This document shows, piece after piece, positions 18,089 to 26,501 of a stretch of DNA of 64,000 bases (positions are counted from its first letter, which is position 1; each line of letters starts with the position of its first letter). The stretch is from Microbacterium karelineae. Its GTDB lineage: Bacteria; Actinomycetota; Actinomycetes; Actinomycetales; Microbacteriaceae. The stretch lies in assembly GCF_009745985.1 (NCBI RefSeq), contig NZ_WFIX01000177.1:124001-188000 (forward strand), in the 5' to 3' direction. Made by a program: the position numbers and the translations under genes. Under the pieces are notes generated by a model. The model had not been told where the DNA came from and did no database searches. It worked only from the letters and a program-made list of their open reading frames with translations.

Positions 18089-18490
18089 GTGATTCAGGGA
18101 TTCAAAGAGTTCATCATGCGCGGGAGCGTCGTCGAGCTCGCGGTCGCGGTCGTCATCGGCACGGCCTTCACCGCGATCGTCACGGCGTTCGTCGACCACA
18201 TCGTCAACCCGCTGCTCGGGGCGTTCGTGCCCAGCGGCAGCCTGTCGGAGTGGGTCATCGAGATCCCCGGCATCTTCGCGACCGCTGAGCTCGGCATCGG
18301 CGGCATCATCCAGGCCGCCATCAACTTCCTCGTCATCGCGCTCGTCGTGTACCTGCTGCTCGTCGTGCCGATGAACAAGCTCGCGGAGCGCCGCGCGGCC
18401 GGCGCCCCCGCCGAGGAGATCCCGCCGACGCAGGAGGAGCTGCTCACCCAGATCCGCGACCTCCTCGCCGAGAAGGAGAACCGCGTGTAG
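18089..18490 (+). CDS. mscL: Large-conductance mechanosensitive channel
   Basis: Pentameric membrane channel that opens under tension to release solutes during osmotic downshock. At 133 residues it has the family's normal length. 'GFKEFIMRGSVVELAVAVVI' is the conserved N-terminal helix and start of the pore-lining TM1 (glycine/alanine face), TM2 is near residues 70-92 ('GGIIQAAINFLVIALVVYLL'), and a charged C-terminal helix ends in 'LTQIRDLLAEK'. GTG start at 18089 with a GAGGGGG leader. Confidence 0.95.
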   Translation: MIQGFKEFIMRGSVVELAVAVVIGTAFTAIVTAFVDHIVNPLLGAFVPSGSLSEWVIEIPGIFATAELGIGGIIQAAINFLVIALVVYLLLVVPMNKLAERRAAGAPAEEIPPTQEELLTQIRDLLAEKENRV

Positions 18491-18503
18491 CCCACGCGCC
18501 TCG

Positions 18504-18587
18504 TACACGACGACGCCAGAATTCGGGGCCGACGCCGCAGAAATCGCTTTCGCGGCCGAATCCACTGAATTCTGGCGTCGTCATGTA
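18504..18587. repeat. Long inverted repeat downstream of mscL
   Basis: Arms 18504-18524 and 18567-18587 pair over 21 positions with a single mismatch (18508/18583); the inner 16 bp are perfect and contain GAATTC. The 42-nt interior can itself fold (GGCCG/CGGCC). It could be a terminator but its size and symmetry also fit a dispersed palindromic element. Confidence 0.6.
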
Positions 18588-18599
18588 TTGGGTGTGGGT

Positions 18600-18696
18600 G
18601 AGTCTTGTCGCCCCTCCGGCGGCAGGACCCGGCGGACGGCGAAGCCGGATCCGCCCATCAGACGATTGAGTCTTGTCGCCCCTCCGGCGGCAAGAC
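18600..18696. repeat. 29-nt direct repeat; second copy is a strong bidirectional terminator
   Basis: The 29-mer at 18600-18628 recurs at 18668-18696 with one mismatch (start GAGTCTTGTCGCCCCTCCGG). The second copy with its flank folds into a perfect 10-bp stem (18666-18675 with 18691-18700) extended by CGCC/GGCG around a CCTCC loop. The mscL operon and the minus-strand gene at 18697 converge here, so it should stop both transcripts. Confidence 0.65.
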
Positions 18697-18891
18697 TCAA
18701 TAGTGGGGCGGCTTGTCCTGCCGGAGACGGGCGTCGTTCGCGCCCTTCGGGCCCTCCTCGGGTGGGTCCGGCTCGTCGTCGCGCAGCGTCGCCTCGGCCT
18801 CTGAGTCGCTCAGGGTTCCCTCGACGGGCGTGAGGCGCGCGCGACGCGCCCCGCGCACCCGTTCGATGCGCTGGCGCTCGTCGCCGGTCAT
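18697..18891 (-). CDS. Small acidic hypothetical protein
   Basis: A 64-residue protein with an Arg-rich start (MTGDERQRIERVRGARRA) and an acidic, proline-containing middle (DDEPDPPEEGPKGAND). It has no recognised domain or membrane segment and is probably disordered. It starts 4 bp after the stop of the large helicase-like gene and ends in the strong hairpin, so it is the second cistron of that unit. Position and codon bias support it as real; a role as an accessory of the upstream protein is a guess. Confidence 0.55.
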   Translation of the reverse strand: MTGDERQRIERVRGARRARLTPVEGTLSDSEAEATLRDDEPDPPEEGPKGANDARLRQDKPPHY

Positions 18892-18895
18892 CGGA

Positions 18896-21800
18896 TCAGT
18901 CGAGCGGAGCGGTCTCGTCGCCGACCCGGTCCACGTCGGCGCGGATCCCGAGCACGGCGGCGACGCGCTCGGCGACGGCCCGCGGATCGCTGTAGAGGTC
19001 GAAGGCGTGCACCCGCACATAATGCCAGCCGAGGCGCCGCAGCACCTGCGGGCGCAGGCGCAGCGACTCGCGGAGGGATTCCTCGCGCGATTCCGGATCG
19101 GATTCGACGATGACGGCCTTGCCGTTCGCCTGTGCGACGAGGGGCAGCAGGCCGCGGTAGTCGACCTCGACGGCCGCGCCCATGGCCCGCAGCTCGCGCG
19201 CGAGGGCACGGGTGAGGGGATCCGCGTCGTCCTCTCGGCGGAGCTCCTTCGCGCGCTCCTCGTGGGTGCGCAGGAGGTCCATGAGCAGGGCCGCGCCGTT
19301 CGAGAATCGGCCGTCGTCGATGTCGGGCGGCCGCACGGAGGTGACGATGACCATCGAACGGCGGGCGCGGGTCATGCCGACCGTGAGCAGGCGCTCGCCG
19401 TCGTCGCCTGACAGGTCGCCGAGGTCGCTGAGCACCCGCCCGTGGCGGGTCTTGCCGTATCCGAGGGAGAAGACGACGCGGTCGCGGCTCTCGGCGACCG
19501 ATTCCTCGAGCGTGAGCACGGCGAGCGGCTCGGCGGTCTCGCGTGCGATGAAGTCGGCGACGTCGCTCCGGCCGGCGAACGCCGCCGTCACGGCCGCGCG
19601 CACGCGGTCGGCGTGGCGCCGGCTCGCGGTGACGACCATGAGCGATTCCCGGGGGCGGTTGATCGCGTGCTCGACGACGAGCGTGACGACGCGCGCCACT
19701 TCGGCGTCGGGGCTCTCGACTGCGCCGGTCTCGGGATCGGGCGATCCGCCCCCGCCCTCGACGTAGTCGACCGTCAGGCTGCCGCGGCCGAGATACGAGC
19801 CGGCCCACGGCAGCGACTGGATCTCACCGCCGTAGAACGCGTCGTTCACGAGGCGCGCGAGGTCCTCGCCGCCGGCCCGGTAGCTGCGGGTGAGCGTCTC
19901 GACCGGCAGGATCTCCGCGATCCGTTCGAAGGCGCTGCGGCGATCCGTCGCGGGCTCGTCCGCGGGGCGCACGCGCGCCGCGGCGGTCGAGACGTCGAAC
20001 GGCGTCGGGCGCTGCGTCACGGGGTCGCCGAACGCGACGACCTGGGAAGCGCGGCGGATCGCGGGAGCGGCCTCCGTGAGGTCGATCGCCGCCGAGTCGA
20101 CGAGCATGACGGTGTCGAACGGCTCGTCGTCGGGCAGGAGCGGGACGTCGTAGGGCGAGGCGAGCCAGACAGGCGCGAGGGTGCGCAGGATCCGGGGCGC
20201 ATCGGCCTGCACCTGGTCGGGGGTGACTTCGCCGCGCATGAGGGCGCGCCGCAGCCGGTCGGATTCGTCGGGCTCGTCGACGATCCCGATCTTCCACTGG
20301 GCGGCGAGCTGCCATGCGAGCAGGCGCCCCGACGCGGCGGCGTGCGCCTCGTCGACGAGTCGGAAGTCCTTCTCGAGCCGGTCGACGACGCTCGTCGAGG
20401 CGCCGAGCAGCGAGGTGTCGGTGCGCAGCAGGTGCTCGAGCGCCGACTGCCACCACGTGAACTCGAGCTCCTCCCCCACCCGCTCCTCGTCGACGTGCCG
20501 GACGGAGAGCTCGGTGAGCAGGGGCGCGAGGCCGAGATCGGCGAGCGTCGCGCGCAGCTCGGCTCGCTCGACGATGTTCTCGAATACGTCCGACTCCGCG
20601 GCGAGGCCCGCGAGGGTGCGGATGAGGCGTTCGACGGGAAGGGACGCGAGGCGCGTGCCGCGGCCGAGCGCCTCGTCGAGGGATGCGAGATCGCCTTCGA
20701 CCCGCTGCCACTCGACCTGCACATCGGCGAGGCCGAGGGGGATCTCGGGGGCGCTGACGCTCTCGACGAGATGCTTCCACTGCGCGCGCTGGTGCTGGAT
20801 CCGCGTGAGCGCGGCGTGCATGTCCGAGACGTGCACGCCGGGGCGGACGAGCTCTCGCGCGAGACGCTTCAGGCGCCGGCGCTGCGCTCCCGACATCCCG
20901 GAGGCGTCGCGGCGCGATCCGTGCGCCTTGATCATGTCGGACAGCGGCCGCTCGAACGCGACGGGCTGGAACCTGTCGAGCGAGTCGCGGATGCCGTGCA
21001 GGAGGCGCAGATACTCGCCGAGTTCGTCGAGCGTCGCGAACGGGCGCATGCGCGTCTGCGAGATGAGCTCATAGCCGCGCTCGAGCAGCTCGGGGACACC
21101 GGAACGGTGCAGGCGGCCCGCGAGCGCGTGCGCCTCGCGCGCTTCGTCGGTCGTCTCGAAGCTGACGCCGTACCAGGGCGAGTCGTCCGGCCCCACTCGG
21201 AACTCGCCGAGGCGGGCCGCGAGGGCGAGCGTGCGCGCGGCGTCGCCGCGATCGCCCGCGAGCTTCGCGAGCGCGTCGGCGCTGAGCCGGGCCGTCGAGG
21301 ACGGCGGAACGGGGAGCGACGCCAGGCGCGTCAGCTCGCGCGTGATCTCCAGGACGGAGACGCCGAGGTCGTCGCGGGTGCGCACGAGCGCGTCGCGGTA
21401 GTCGCGGAGGACGGCGCGCAGGCGCACGAGCGCGTCGTCGATGTCGGAGACGTTCGGCTGGGCGGTCTTCTCGTTGCGGCCGATCGCGCGGATCAGGTCG
21501 GAGCGGAGGGCGGTCGGCGTGACCGCGAGGCCGTCGAGGTGGATCCCCCGGAGGCGGTGCGCGACGCCGTCGAGCGTCGACCGGCGGGCGCTCACGACGA
21601 GGACCCGCTTGCCGGCCCGCACGAGCTGGCCGACGGCGTTGATGACGGTCTGCGTCCCTCCCGTTCCGGGGAGCGTGTGCACGGCGAGCGACTGGCCCGC
21701 CGTGATCCTCGCGAGGACGGCCTCCTGCTCGGCGTCGGCGTCGAGGAGGAGCGTGTCCGAGGCGGGGGCGCGGTCGTCGGGGTCGGTCGGCATCGCGACC

Positions 21801-22546
21801 GGCCGAGACGCGCGGACGGAGCGCAGGTCGTCCTCGTGCCCGGCGAGCGCGTTCAGCAGCATGTGGTCGACGCGTTCGAGGTCGCGCACCATGGGCGCGG
21901 CGACATCCGCGAAGGTGGAGACGACGAGGCGCGCCTTGACCGAGAAGGTCTCGACGTGGGACGTGAGGGCCCGCAGCCGGTCGATGACGGGCTGCGGCTG
22001 GAACAGCCCGTCGTGGTATGCCAGCGCGGCGAGCGCCTCGCCGTCGAGGTCGACGCCGAAGTGGTCGCGAGCGGCGCGCAGCAGTTCGGGGTTGACCGTG
22101 AACCCGCCGCGCAGCTTGAGCTCGAAGTCGGAGTGGTGGCGCCGCAGGCCGAGCGGGCGCAGCAGGACCGGCGCGGTGAAGCGCTCGGATCCGACCCGCC
22201 ACGACGCGAGGCCCACGGCGAGACGCACCGCGTCGATCCCCCGGGCTGTGCGCAGCTCGACGTTCTTCGCCGCGATCCGCTCCGCCGCGAGGCGCGCTCC
22301 GCGGAGCGCGACCTCGTCGCGGAAGAGATTCGACAGGAGCGTCGAGCGCCCCGTGATGAACTGCGGCAGGCTTCCGGGGTGCGCCGTGGTGATCTCGATG
22401 AACGACTCGGGCGCCTCGCGATATCGCAGGAGCGCTGATTCGCCCCCGAGACGGCCGGCGGATTCGCGCAGGCGCTCTCGTTCTTCGTCGGCGACGTGCG
22501 CGATCGGCACGCCGGGTTCGGCCACCTGCAGATCGCTCGGATTCAC
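18896..22546 (-). CDS. UPF1-like SF1 helicase-fold protein with C-terminal Vsr-like (MTES_1575-type) nuclease domain, motifs degenerate
   Basis: A 1216-residue protein from GTG 22546 (GGAGG 5 nt upstream; an ATG at 22660 has no such support). The N-terminal 250 residues resemble the DUF4011-type lead of large AAA/UPF1-like proteins. The SF1 core follows in the right order, but motif I reads 'TLPGTGGTQT' (about 293-300) with no P-loop lysine, and motif II reads 'VMLVDSAAI' (about 810) in place of DEAQ. Motif III 'VVAFGDPVTQRP', motif IV-like 'LTRSYRAGG' and motif VI 'VGMTRARRSMVIV' are better kept. The last 100 residues are a Vsr/REase-like fold: 'GKAVIVESD' keeps the Glu, 'VLRRLGWHYVRVHAFDLYSD' is typical, but the 'IDLAV' Asp is replaced (LLPLVAQ). 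Likely a binding scaffold instead of an active helicase or nuclease. Confidence 0.75.
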   Translation of the reverse strand: MNPSDLQVAEPGVPIAHVADEERERLRESAGRLGGESALLRYREAPESFIEITTAHPGSLPQFITGRSTLLSNLFRDEVALRGARLAAERIAAKNVELRTARGIDAVRLAVGLASWRVGSERFTAPVLLRPLGLRRHHSDFELKLRGGFTVNPELLRAARDHFGVDLDGEALAALAYHDGLFQPQPVIDRLRALTSHVETFSVKARLVVSTFADVAAPMVRDLERVDHMLLNALAGHEDDLRSVRASRPVAMPTDPDDRAPASDTLLLDADAEQEAVLARITAGQSLAVHTLPGTGGTQTVINAVGQLVRAGKRVLVVSARRSTLDGVAHRLRGIHLDGLAVTPTALRSDLIRAIGRNEKTAQPNVSDIDDALVRLRAVLRDYRDALVRTRDDLGVSVLEITRELTRLASLPVPPSSTARLSADALAKLAGDRGDAARTLALAARLGEFRVGPDDSPWYGVSFETTDEAREAHALAGRLHRSGVPELLERGYELISQTRMRPFATLDELGEYLRLLHGIRDSLDRFQPVAFERPLSDMIKAHGSRRDASGMSGAQRRRLKRLARELVRPGVHVSDMHAALTRIQHQRAQWKHLVESVSAPEIPLGLADVQVEWQRVEGDLASLDEALGRGTRLASLPVERLIRTLAGLAAESDVFENIVERAELRATLADLGLAPLLTELSVRHVDEERVGEELEFTWWQSALEHLLRTDTSLLGASTSVVDRLEKDFRLVDEAHAAASGRLLAWQLAAQWKIGIVDEPDESDRLRRALMRGEVTPDQVQADAPRILRTLAPVWLASPYDVPLLPDDEPFDTVMLVDSAAIDLTEAAPAIRRASQVVAFGDPVTQRPTPFDVSTAAARVRPADEPATDRRSAFERIAEILPVETLTRSYRAGGEDLARLVNDAFYGGEIQSLPWAGSYLGRGSLTVDYVEGGGGSPDPETGAVESPDAEVARVVTLVVEHAINRPRESLMVVTASRRHADRVRAAVTAAFAGRSDVADFIARETAEPLAVLTLEESVAESRDRVVFSLGYGKTRHGRVLSDLGDLSGDDGERLLTVGMTRARRSMVIVTSVRPPDIDDGRFSNGAALLMDLLRTHEERAKELRREDDADPLTRALARELRAMGAAVEVDYRGLLPLVAQANGKAVIVESDPESREESLRESLRLRPQVLRRLGWHYVRVHAFDLYSDPRAVAERVAAVLGIRADVDRVGDETAPLD

Positions 22547-22786
22547 GCCGTCCTCCGTTCCTGACAGCGCCGCTGAGCCCTTGATACGCCACACACGCGC
22601 AAGGCTACGCACGAGGTGCGCATTTCCCGGGTCGGATCGCCGCAGTTCCGGCGATATCACGTCCGGATTCGGATCTCGCGCTCATCAGGCGGTCAGCGCG
22701 CGCACATTCGCGGATCCCGCGGATCCATCCACAACGCCCCCTCTCTGGCGCAGGCGCGCGCCGGCGCGACGCGTCAGGATGGTGGC

Positions 22787-23398
22787 ATGAGCGACGACGA
22801 GACATCCGCGGCAGGCGTCATCACGGGCGCCGACGGCCGCGCGCGACCGGTCTGGGCCGAGCAGAGCGACCTCCTGCGCGAGTACTACGACACCGAGTGG
22901 GGCATGCCCGTGCGCGACGAGCGCGGGGTCTTCGAGCGGCTGAGCCTCGAGGCCTTCCAGTCGGGGCTCAGCTGGGCGATCGTGCTGCGAAAGCGGCCCG
23001 CGTTCCGCGACGCGTTCGCGGCCTTCGATCCCGATGCCGTCGCGGCGTTCGGTGACGCGGACGTCGCCCGGCTCCTCGATGATGCGTCGATCATCCGCAA
23101 TCGCGCGAAGATCCTCGCCACGATCGACAACGCCCGCGCGACGGTCGCCCTCCGCGACGACGGGACCGACCTCGCAGAGCTCGTGTGGGGACACCGTCCA
23201 GCCGAGACGCCCGCGCCCCTCACCCCGGCCGACGTGCCGTCGACGAGCGACGAGTCGATCGCGCTCTCGAAGGAGCTGAAGCGGCGGGGCTTCCGCTGGG
23301 TCGGGCCGACGACGATGTTCGCCCTCATGGAGGCCATCGGGATCGTCGACACCCACCTCGTCGGCAGCCACCGTCGCGGTTCGAGCGGCGTCTGGTAG
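22787..23398 (+). CDS. tag: DNA-3-methyladenine glycosylase I
   Basis: Removes 3-methyladenine from alkylated DNA to start base-excision repair. The 203-residue protein contains 'YYDTEWGMPVRDERGVFERL', 'LEAFQSGLSWAIVLRKRPAF' (the conserved Glu/Trp pocket), 'IIRNRAKILATIDNA' and 'KRRGFRWVGPTTMFALMEAI' followed by GIVDTH, the Tag signature with its zinc-binding His near the C-terminus. One of the usual N-terminal zinc ligands (Cys) is not obvious here: the start reads 'RARPVWAEQSDLLREY', where many Tags have RCxW. Confidence 0.88.
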   Translation: MSDDETSAAGVITGADGRARPVWAEQSDLLREYYDTEWGMPVRDERGVFERLSLEAFQSGLSWAIVLRKRPAFRDAFAAFDPDAVAAFGDADVARLLDDASIIRNRAKILATIDNARATVALRDDGTDLAELVWGHRPAETPAPLTPADVPSTSDESIALSKELKRRGFRWVGPTTMFALMEAIGIVDTHLVGSHRRGSSGVW

Positions 23399-23451
23399 GT
23401 TCCGTTCAGGCTCCGCCGCGGATCTCCCCCTCCTTGTCCGCGTCGGATACG

Positions 23452-23485
23452 GCGGATCCCCGGGAGCTCGGCCCCGGGGATCCGC
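23452..23485. terminator. Convergent hairpin between tag and actP
   Basis: Perfect 13-bp stem (23452-23464 with 23473-23485) around an 8-nt loop, lying between two converging genes; usable by both strands. Confidence 0.7.
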
Positions 23486-23499
23486 TCGAGGACCATTGG

Positions 23500-25125
23500 C
23501 TAATGGTCCACGGCCTTCTCGGCGCCGTGGCCCGTGAGGGAGCGCACCTCCATCTCGGCCGCGATCCGCGGATCCTCCGTTCCCCGCCCGATGAACGAGC
23601 CGAGGAATCCGAGCAGGAATCCGACGGGGATCGAGATGATTCCGGGGTTCGACAGTGGGAAGACCGCGATGTCGATGCCGGGGAACACGCTCGTCTCCGC
23701 CCCGGAGAAGACGGGGCTGAGGACGATCAGGAGGATCGCCGCGCCGAGTCCGCCGTACATGCTGAGCACGGCGCCGGTGGTCGTGAATCCGCGCCAGAAC
23801 AGCGAGTAGAGGATCGTCGGCAGGTTGGCCGATGCCGCGACCGCGAATGCGAGCGCGACGAGGAACGCGACGTTCTGGCCCTGCACGCCGATGCCGCCGA
23901 TGATCGCGAGCGCGCCGACGACGAGGGTCGTGACGCGCGCGACCTTCACCTCGCCGTCACCGGAGACCTTTCCCTTCTTGATCACGTTCGCGTAGATGTC
24001 GTGTGCGAACGATGCGGATGCCGTGATCGTGAGCCCTGCGACGACCGCGAGGATCGTCGCGAACGCGACGGCCGAGATGAATCCCATGAGCAGGGGCCCG
24101 CCGAGGGCGTTCGCGAGCAGGGGCGCGGCCGAGTTGACGCCGCCCGGGGATCCGAGGATCTGCTCCGGGCCGACGAGGGCGCCGGCGCCGTAGCCGAGCA
24201 CGAGCGTCAGCAGGTAGAACAGGCCGATCAGCCAGATCGCCCACACGACCGAGCGGCGAGCCTCCTTCGCGGTCGGCACCGTGTAGAACCGCATGAGCAC
24301 GTGCGGCAGCCCCGCCGTGCCGAGCACGAGCGCGAGGCCGAGCGACAGGAAGTCGATCGGGTTCGCGTACTGCAGGCCGGGGCCGAGGATCGCCTCACCC
24401 TGCGGGTTGGCGGCCACGGCGGACTCGAGCAGCGCGTTCAGGCTGAAGCCGTGCAGCGCGAGCACCCAGATCGTCATGACGATGCCGCCGCCGATGAGGA
24501 GGAAGGCCTTGACGATCTGCACCCAGGTCGTGCCCTTCATTCCGCCGATGAGCACGTACAGCACCATGACGATGCCCACAACCGCGATGACGACCGACTG
24601 GCCGATGCTGCCGTCGATGCCCATGAGCAGCGAGACGAGCCCGCCCGCGCCCGCCATCTGCGCGAGCAGGTAGAAGAAGCAGACGGCGAGCGTCGTGATC
24701 GCGGCGGCCATGCGCACAGGCGCCTGCTTGAGCCGGAACGACAGGACGTCGGCCATCGTGAACTTGCCCGTGTTGCGCATGAGCTCGGCGACGAGCAGGA
24801 GCGCGACGAGCCACGCGACGAGGAATCCGATCGAGTACAGGAAGCCGTCGTATCCGTTGATCGCGATCGCCCCGACGATGCCGAGGAACGATGCCGCTGA
24901 CAGGTAGTCGCCCGAGATCGCGAAGCCGTTCTGCGGCCCCGAGAACGATCGCCCGCCCGCGTAGTAGTCGGCGGCCGTCGCGTTGTTGCGGCTCGCACGG
25001 ATGACGATGAACATCGTCACCGCCACGAACGCCGCGAAGATCGACATGTTGAGGATCGGATTGCTCTCGATCTCCTGCACGGCCGCTGTGACGGCCGTCG
25101 TCGCCGTCGCCATCCAGTCGCTCAT
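23500..25125 (-). CDS. actP: Cation/acetate symporter (solute:sodium symporter family)
   Basis: A 541-residue integral membrane protein with about 13 helices that imports acetate and related short carboxylates with a cation. Family features: 'ADYYAGGRSFSGPQNGFAIS' followed by GDYLSAASFLGI (helix 2 core of ActP/MctC), 'NTGKFTMADVLSFRLKQ', 'GTAGLPHVLMRFYTVP' and 'ISAVAFATILAVVAGLTITA'. The start overlaps the upstream DUF485 gene by ATGA, so the two are coupled. In corynebacteria the closely related MctC also carries pyruvate and propionate; the present substrate range is not shown by sequence. Confidence 0.92.
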   Translation of the reverse strand: MSDWMATATTAVTAAVQEIESNPILNMSIFAAFVAVTMFIVIRASRNNATAADYYAGGRSFSGPQNGFAISGDYLSAASFLGIVGAIAINGYDGFLYSIGFLVAWLVALLLVAELMRNTGKFTMADVLSFRLKQAPVRMAAAITTLAVCFFYLLAQMAGAGGLVSLLMGIDGSIGQSVVIAVVGIVMVLYVLIGGMKGTTWVQIVKAFLLIGGGIVMTIWVLALHGFSLNALLESAVAANPQGEAILGPGLQYANPIDFLSLGLALVLGTAGLPHVLMRFYTVPTAKEARRSVVWAIWLIGLFYLLTLVLGYGAGALVGPEQILGSPGGVNSAAPLLANALGGPLLMGFISAVAFATILAVVAGLTITASASFAHDIYANVIKKGKVSGDGEVKVARVTTLVVGALAIIGGIGVQGQNVAFLVALAFAVAASANLPTILYSLFWRGFTTTGAVLSMYGGLGAAILLIVLSPVFSGAETSVFPGIDIAVFPLSNPGIISIPVGFLLGFLGSFIGRGTEDPRIAAEMEVRSLTGHGAEKAVDH

Positions 25126-25472
25126 GCGCCCGCCTCCGCCTTCTCGAGGTCCGCTCGCATGTCGGCCGCGACCGGATCCAGCTTCCTGTTCGCGAACGAC
25201 ACATAGGTCATCGTGATGGCGAACGTCGTGACGAACTGCGCGAGCCCGAGCAGCAGACCGATCGTGATGTCGCCCGACACGCGCTGAGCCATGAAGTCCG
25301 GCGCCCAGCCGGCGAGGAGCACGTATGCGAAGTACCAGAGCAGGAAGAGCACCGCCATCGGGAACACGAACGATCGATGGGTTCTCTTGAGTCGTCGGAA
25401 TCGCGGGGACTCCTCGACCTCGATGTAGTCGATGGCCGCCTTCTGAGAGGTGCCGATATCGTTGTCCGTCAT
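25122..25472 (-). CDS. DUF485 membrane protein, partner of the acetate symporter
   Basis: A 116-residue protein with two transmembrane helices ('VFPMAVLFLLWYFAYVLLAG' and 'LLLGLAQFVTTFAITMTYVS') and the DUF485 motif 'YVSFANRKLDPVAADMR'. This family (YjcH in Escherichia coli) is regularly encoded directly before actP and probably assists the symporter. The start at 25472 has GGAGG 4-5 nt upstream; a longer frame to 25592 has none. First gene of the operon; the promoter lies in the 165 bp shared with the divergent LuxR gene. Confidence 0.88.
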   Translation of the reverse strand: MTDNDIGTSQKAAIDYIEVEESPRFRRLKRTHRSFVFPMAVLFLLWYFAYVLLAGWAPDFMAQRVSGDITIGLLLGLAQFVTTFAITMTYVSFANRKLDPVAADMRADLEKAEAGA

Positions 25473-25636
25473 GTGGCCTCCCTGCCGCATGTCCGCGTGC
25501 GGCGCACCATCGCGCCGCATCGATCTGTCCCGGCGCCGAGAGGCGCCCGGTGGTAGCTTCGACGCTACGGATCCGCGGACGGACCACGTCACCCCCGAAA
25601 GTCAGTAGCCCCACGACGACGGCAAAGGAGCTCCTC

Positions 25637-26488
25637 GTGACCGAATCTCGCCTGCTCTCGCGCGCGGTCGACGAGTTCGCGCGGCGCACGCGCTTCCCGA
25701 TCGCCTTCGGCGGGCTGCGTGACGCTGCCGGCGTCACGCGCGTGACCTCGATCGTCGGGACCCGCACCTCGTCGCTCCGTGGCCTGTCGGTCGCGCCGGA
25801 GCGCGGGCTCGGCGGCCGCGCCGTGACCGAGCTGCGCCCCCGGATGACGGGCGACTACGCGACGGCTCGGCAGATCACGCACGACTACGACACGTACATC
25901 CTCGGCGAGGGCATCGGCACGCTCATCGCCGTTCCCGTGCTCGTCGACGGCCGCCCACGCGGCATCCTCTACGGCGGCGCCTGGGGCACCTGGGGCATCG
26001 GCGGCGTCTCGGCGGCACCGGCCGTGCGCGTGGCGGAGCAGCTCGGGCGGGAGCTCGCGGAGCACGACGCGGTCGAGCGCCGTCTCGCCGTGGAGGCGGC
26101 GGCCGAGGCCGCCGGTGCCGCGGACCGAGCGCTCTCCTCCGCCCAGCGCGAGGAGCTCCGTGCGAGCTACACCGAGCTGCGTCGCATCTCCGCCGAGCTC
26201 GGCGACGATGCACTGCGCAGCCGCCTGCAGGAGGTCGAGCGGCGCCTCGCCGCGCTCTCCGGCACCGCGTCCGCGACCGCGGCACCCGCCGATGTGCACC
26301 TCTCGCCCCGCGAGACGGATGTGATCGCCTGCGCCGCTCTCGGGTCGACGAACGCGCAGATCGCCGATCAGCTCGGGCTGCGCGAGGGAACGGTCAAGGC
26401 GTACCTCGGATCCGCGATGTCGAAGCTCGACGCATCGACCCGACATGCGGCCGTCGCGGCCGCGCGGCGCCTCGGGGTGCTTCCGTAG
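25637..26488 (+). CDS. LuxR-type regulator with GAF-like sensor, RamA-like
   Basis: A 283-residue protein: an N-terminal GAF-like domain (about 1-150, 'IGTLIAVPVLVDGRPRGILY'), a helical linker, and a C-terminal LuxR HTH (about 220-283, 'LSPRETDVIACAALGSTNAQ' and 'IADQLGLREGTVKAYLGSAM'). Size and plan match RamA of Corynebacterium glutamicum, the activator of acetate metabolism genes. It is divergent from the acetate symporter operon, and an ACCCCCG stretch at 25591-25597, of the AC-run type reported for RamA sites, lies in the shared promoter region. GTG start at 25637 with AAAGGAG 6 nt ahead. The RamA role is inferred from architecture and context. Confidence 0.8.
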   Translation: MTESRLLSRAVDEFARRTRFPIAFGGLRDAAGVTRVTSIVGTRTSSLRGLSVAPERGLGGRAVTELRPRMTGDYATARQITHDYDTYILGEGIGTLIAVPVLVDGRPRGILYGGAWGTWGIGGVSAAPAVRVAEQLGRELAEHDAVERRLAVEAAAEAAGAADRALSSAQREELRASYTELRRISAELGDDALRSRLQEVERRLAALSGTASATAAPADVHLSPRETDVIACAALGSTNAQIADQLGLREGTVKAYLGSAMSKLDASTRHAAVAAARRLGVLP

Positions 26489-26501
26489 CTCCTCACCGCC
26501 G

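Noticed and set aside
19442-22438. 998-codon open frame on the plus strand
   Set aside because: Antisense shadow of the helicase-like gene; its protein is Arg/Gly/Glu/Val filler without domains, as expected in high-GC DNA.
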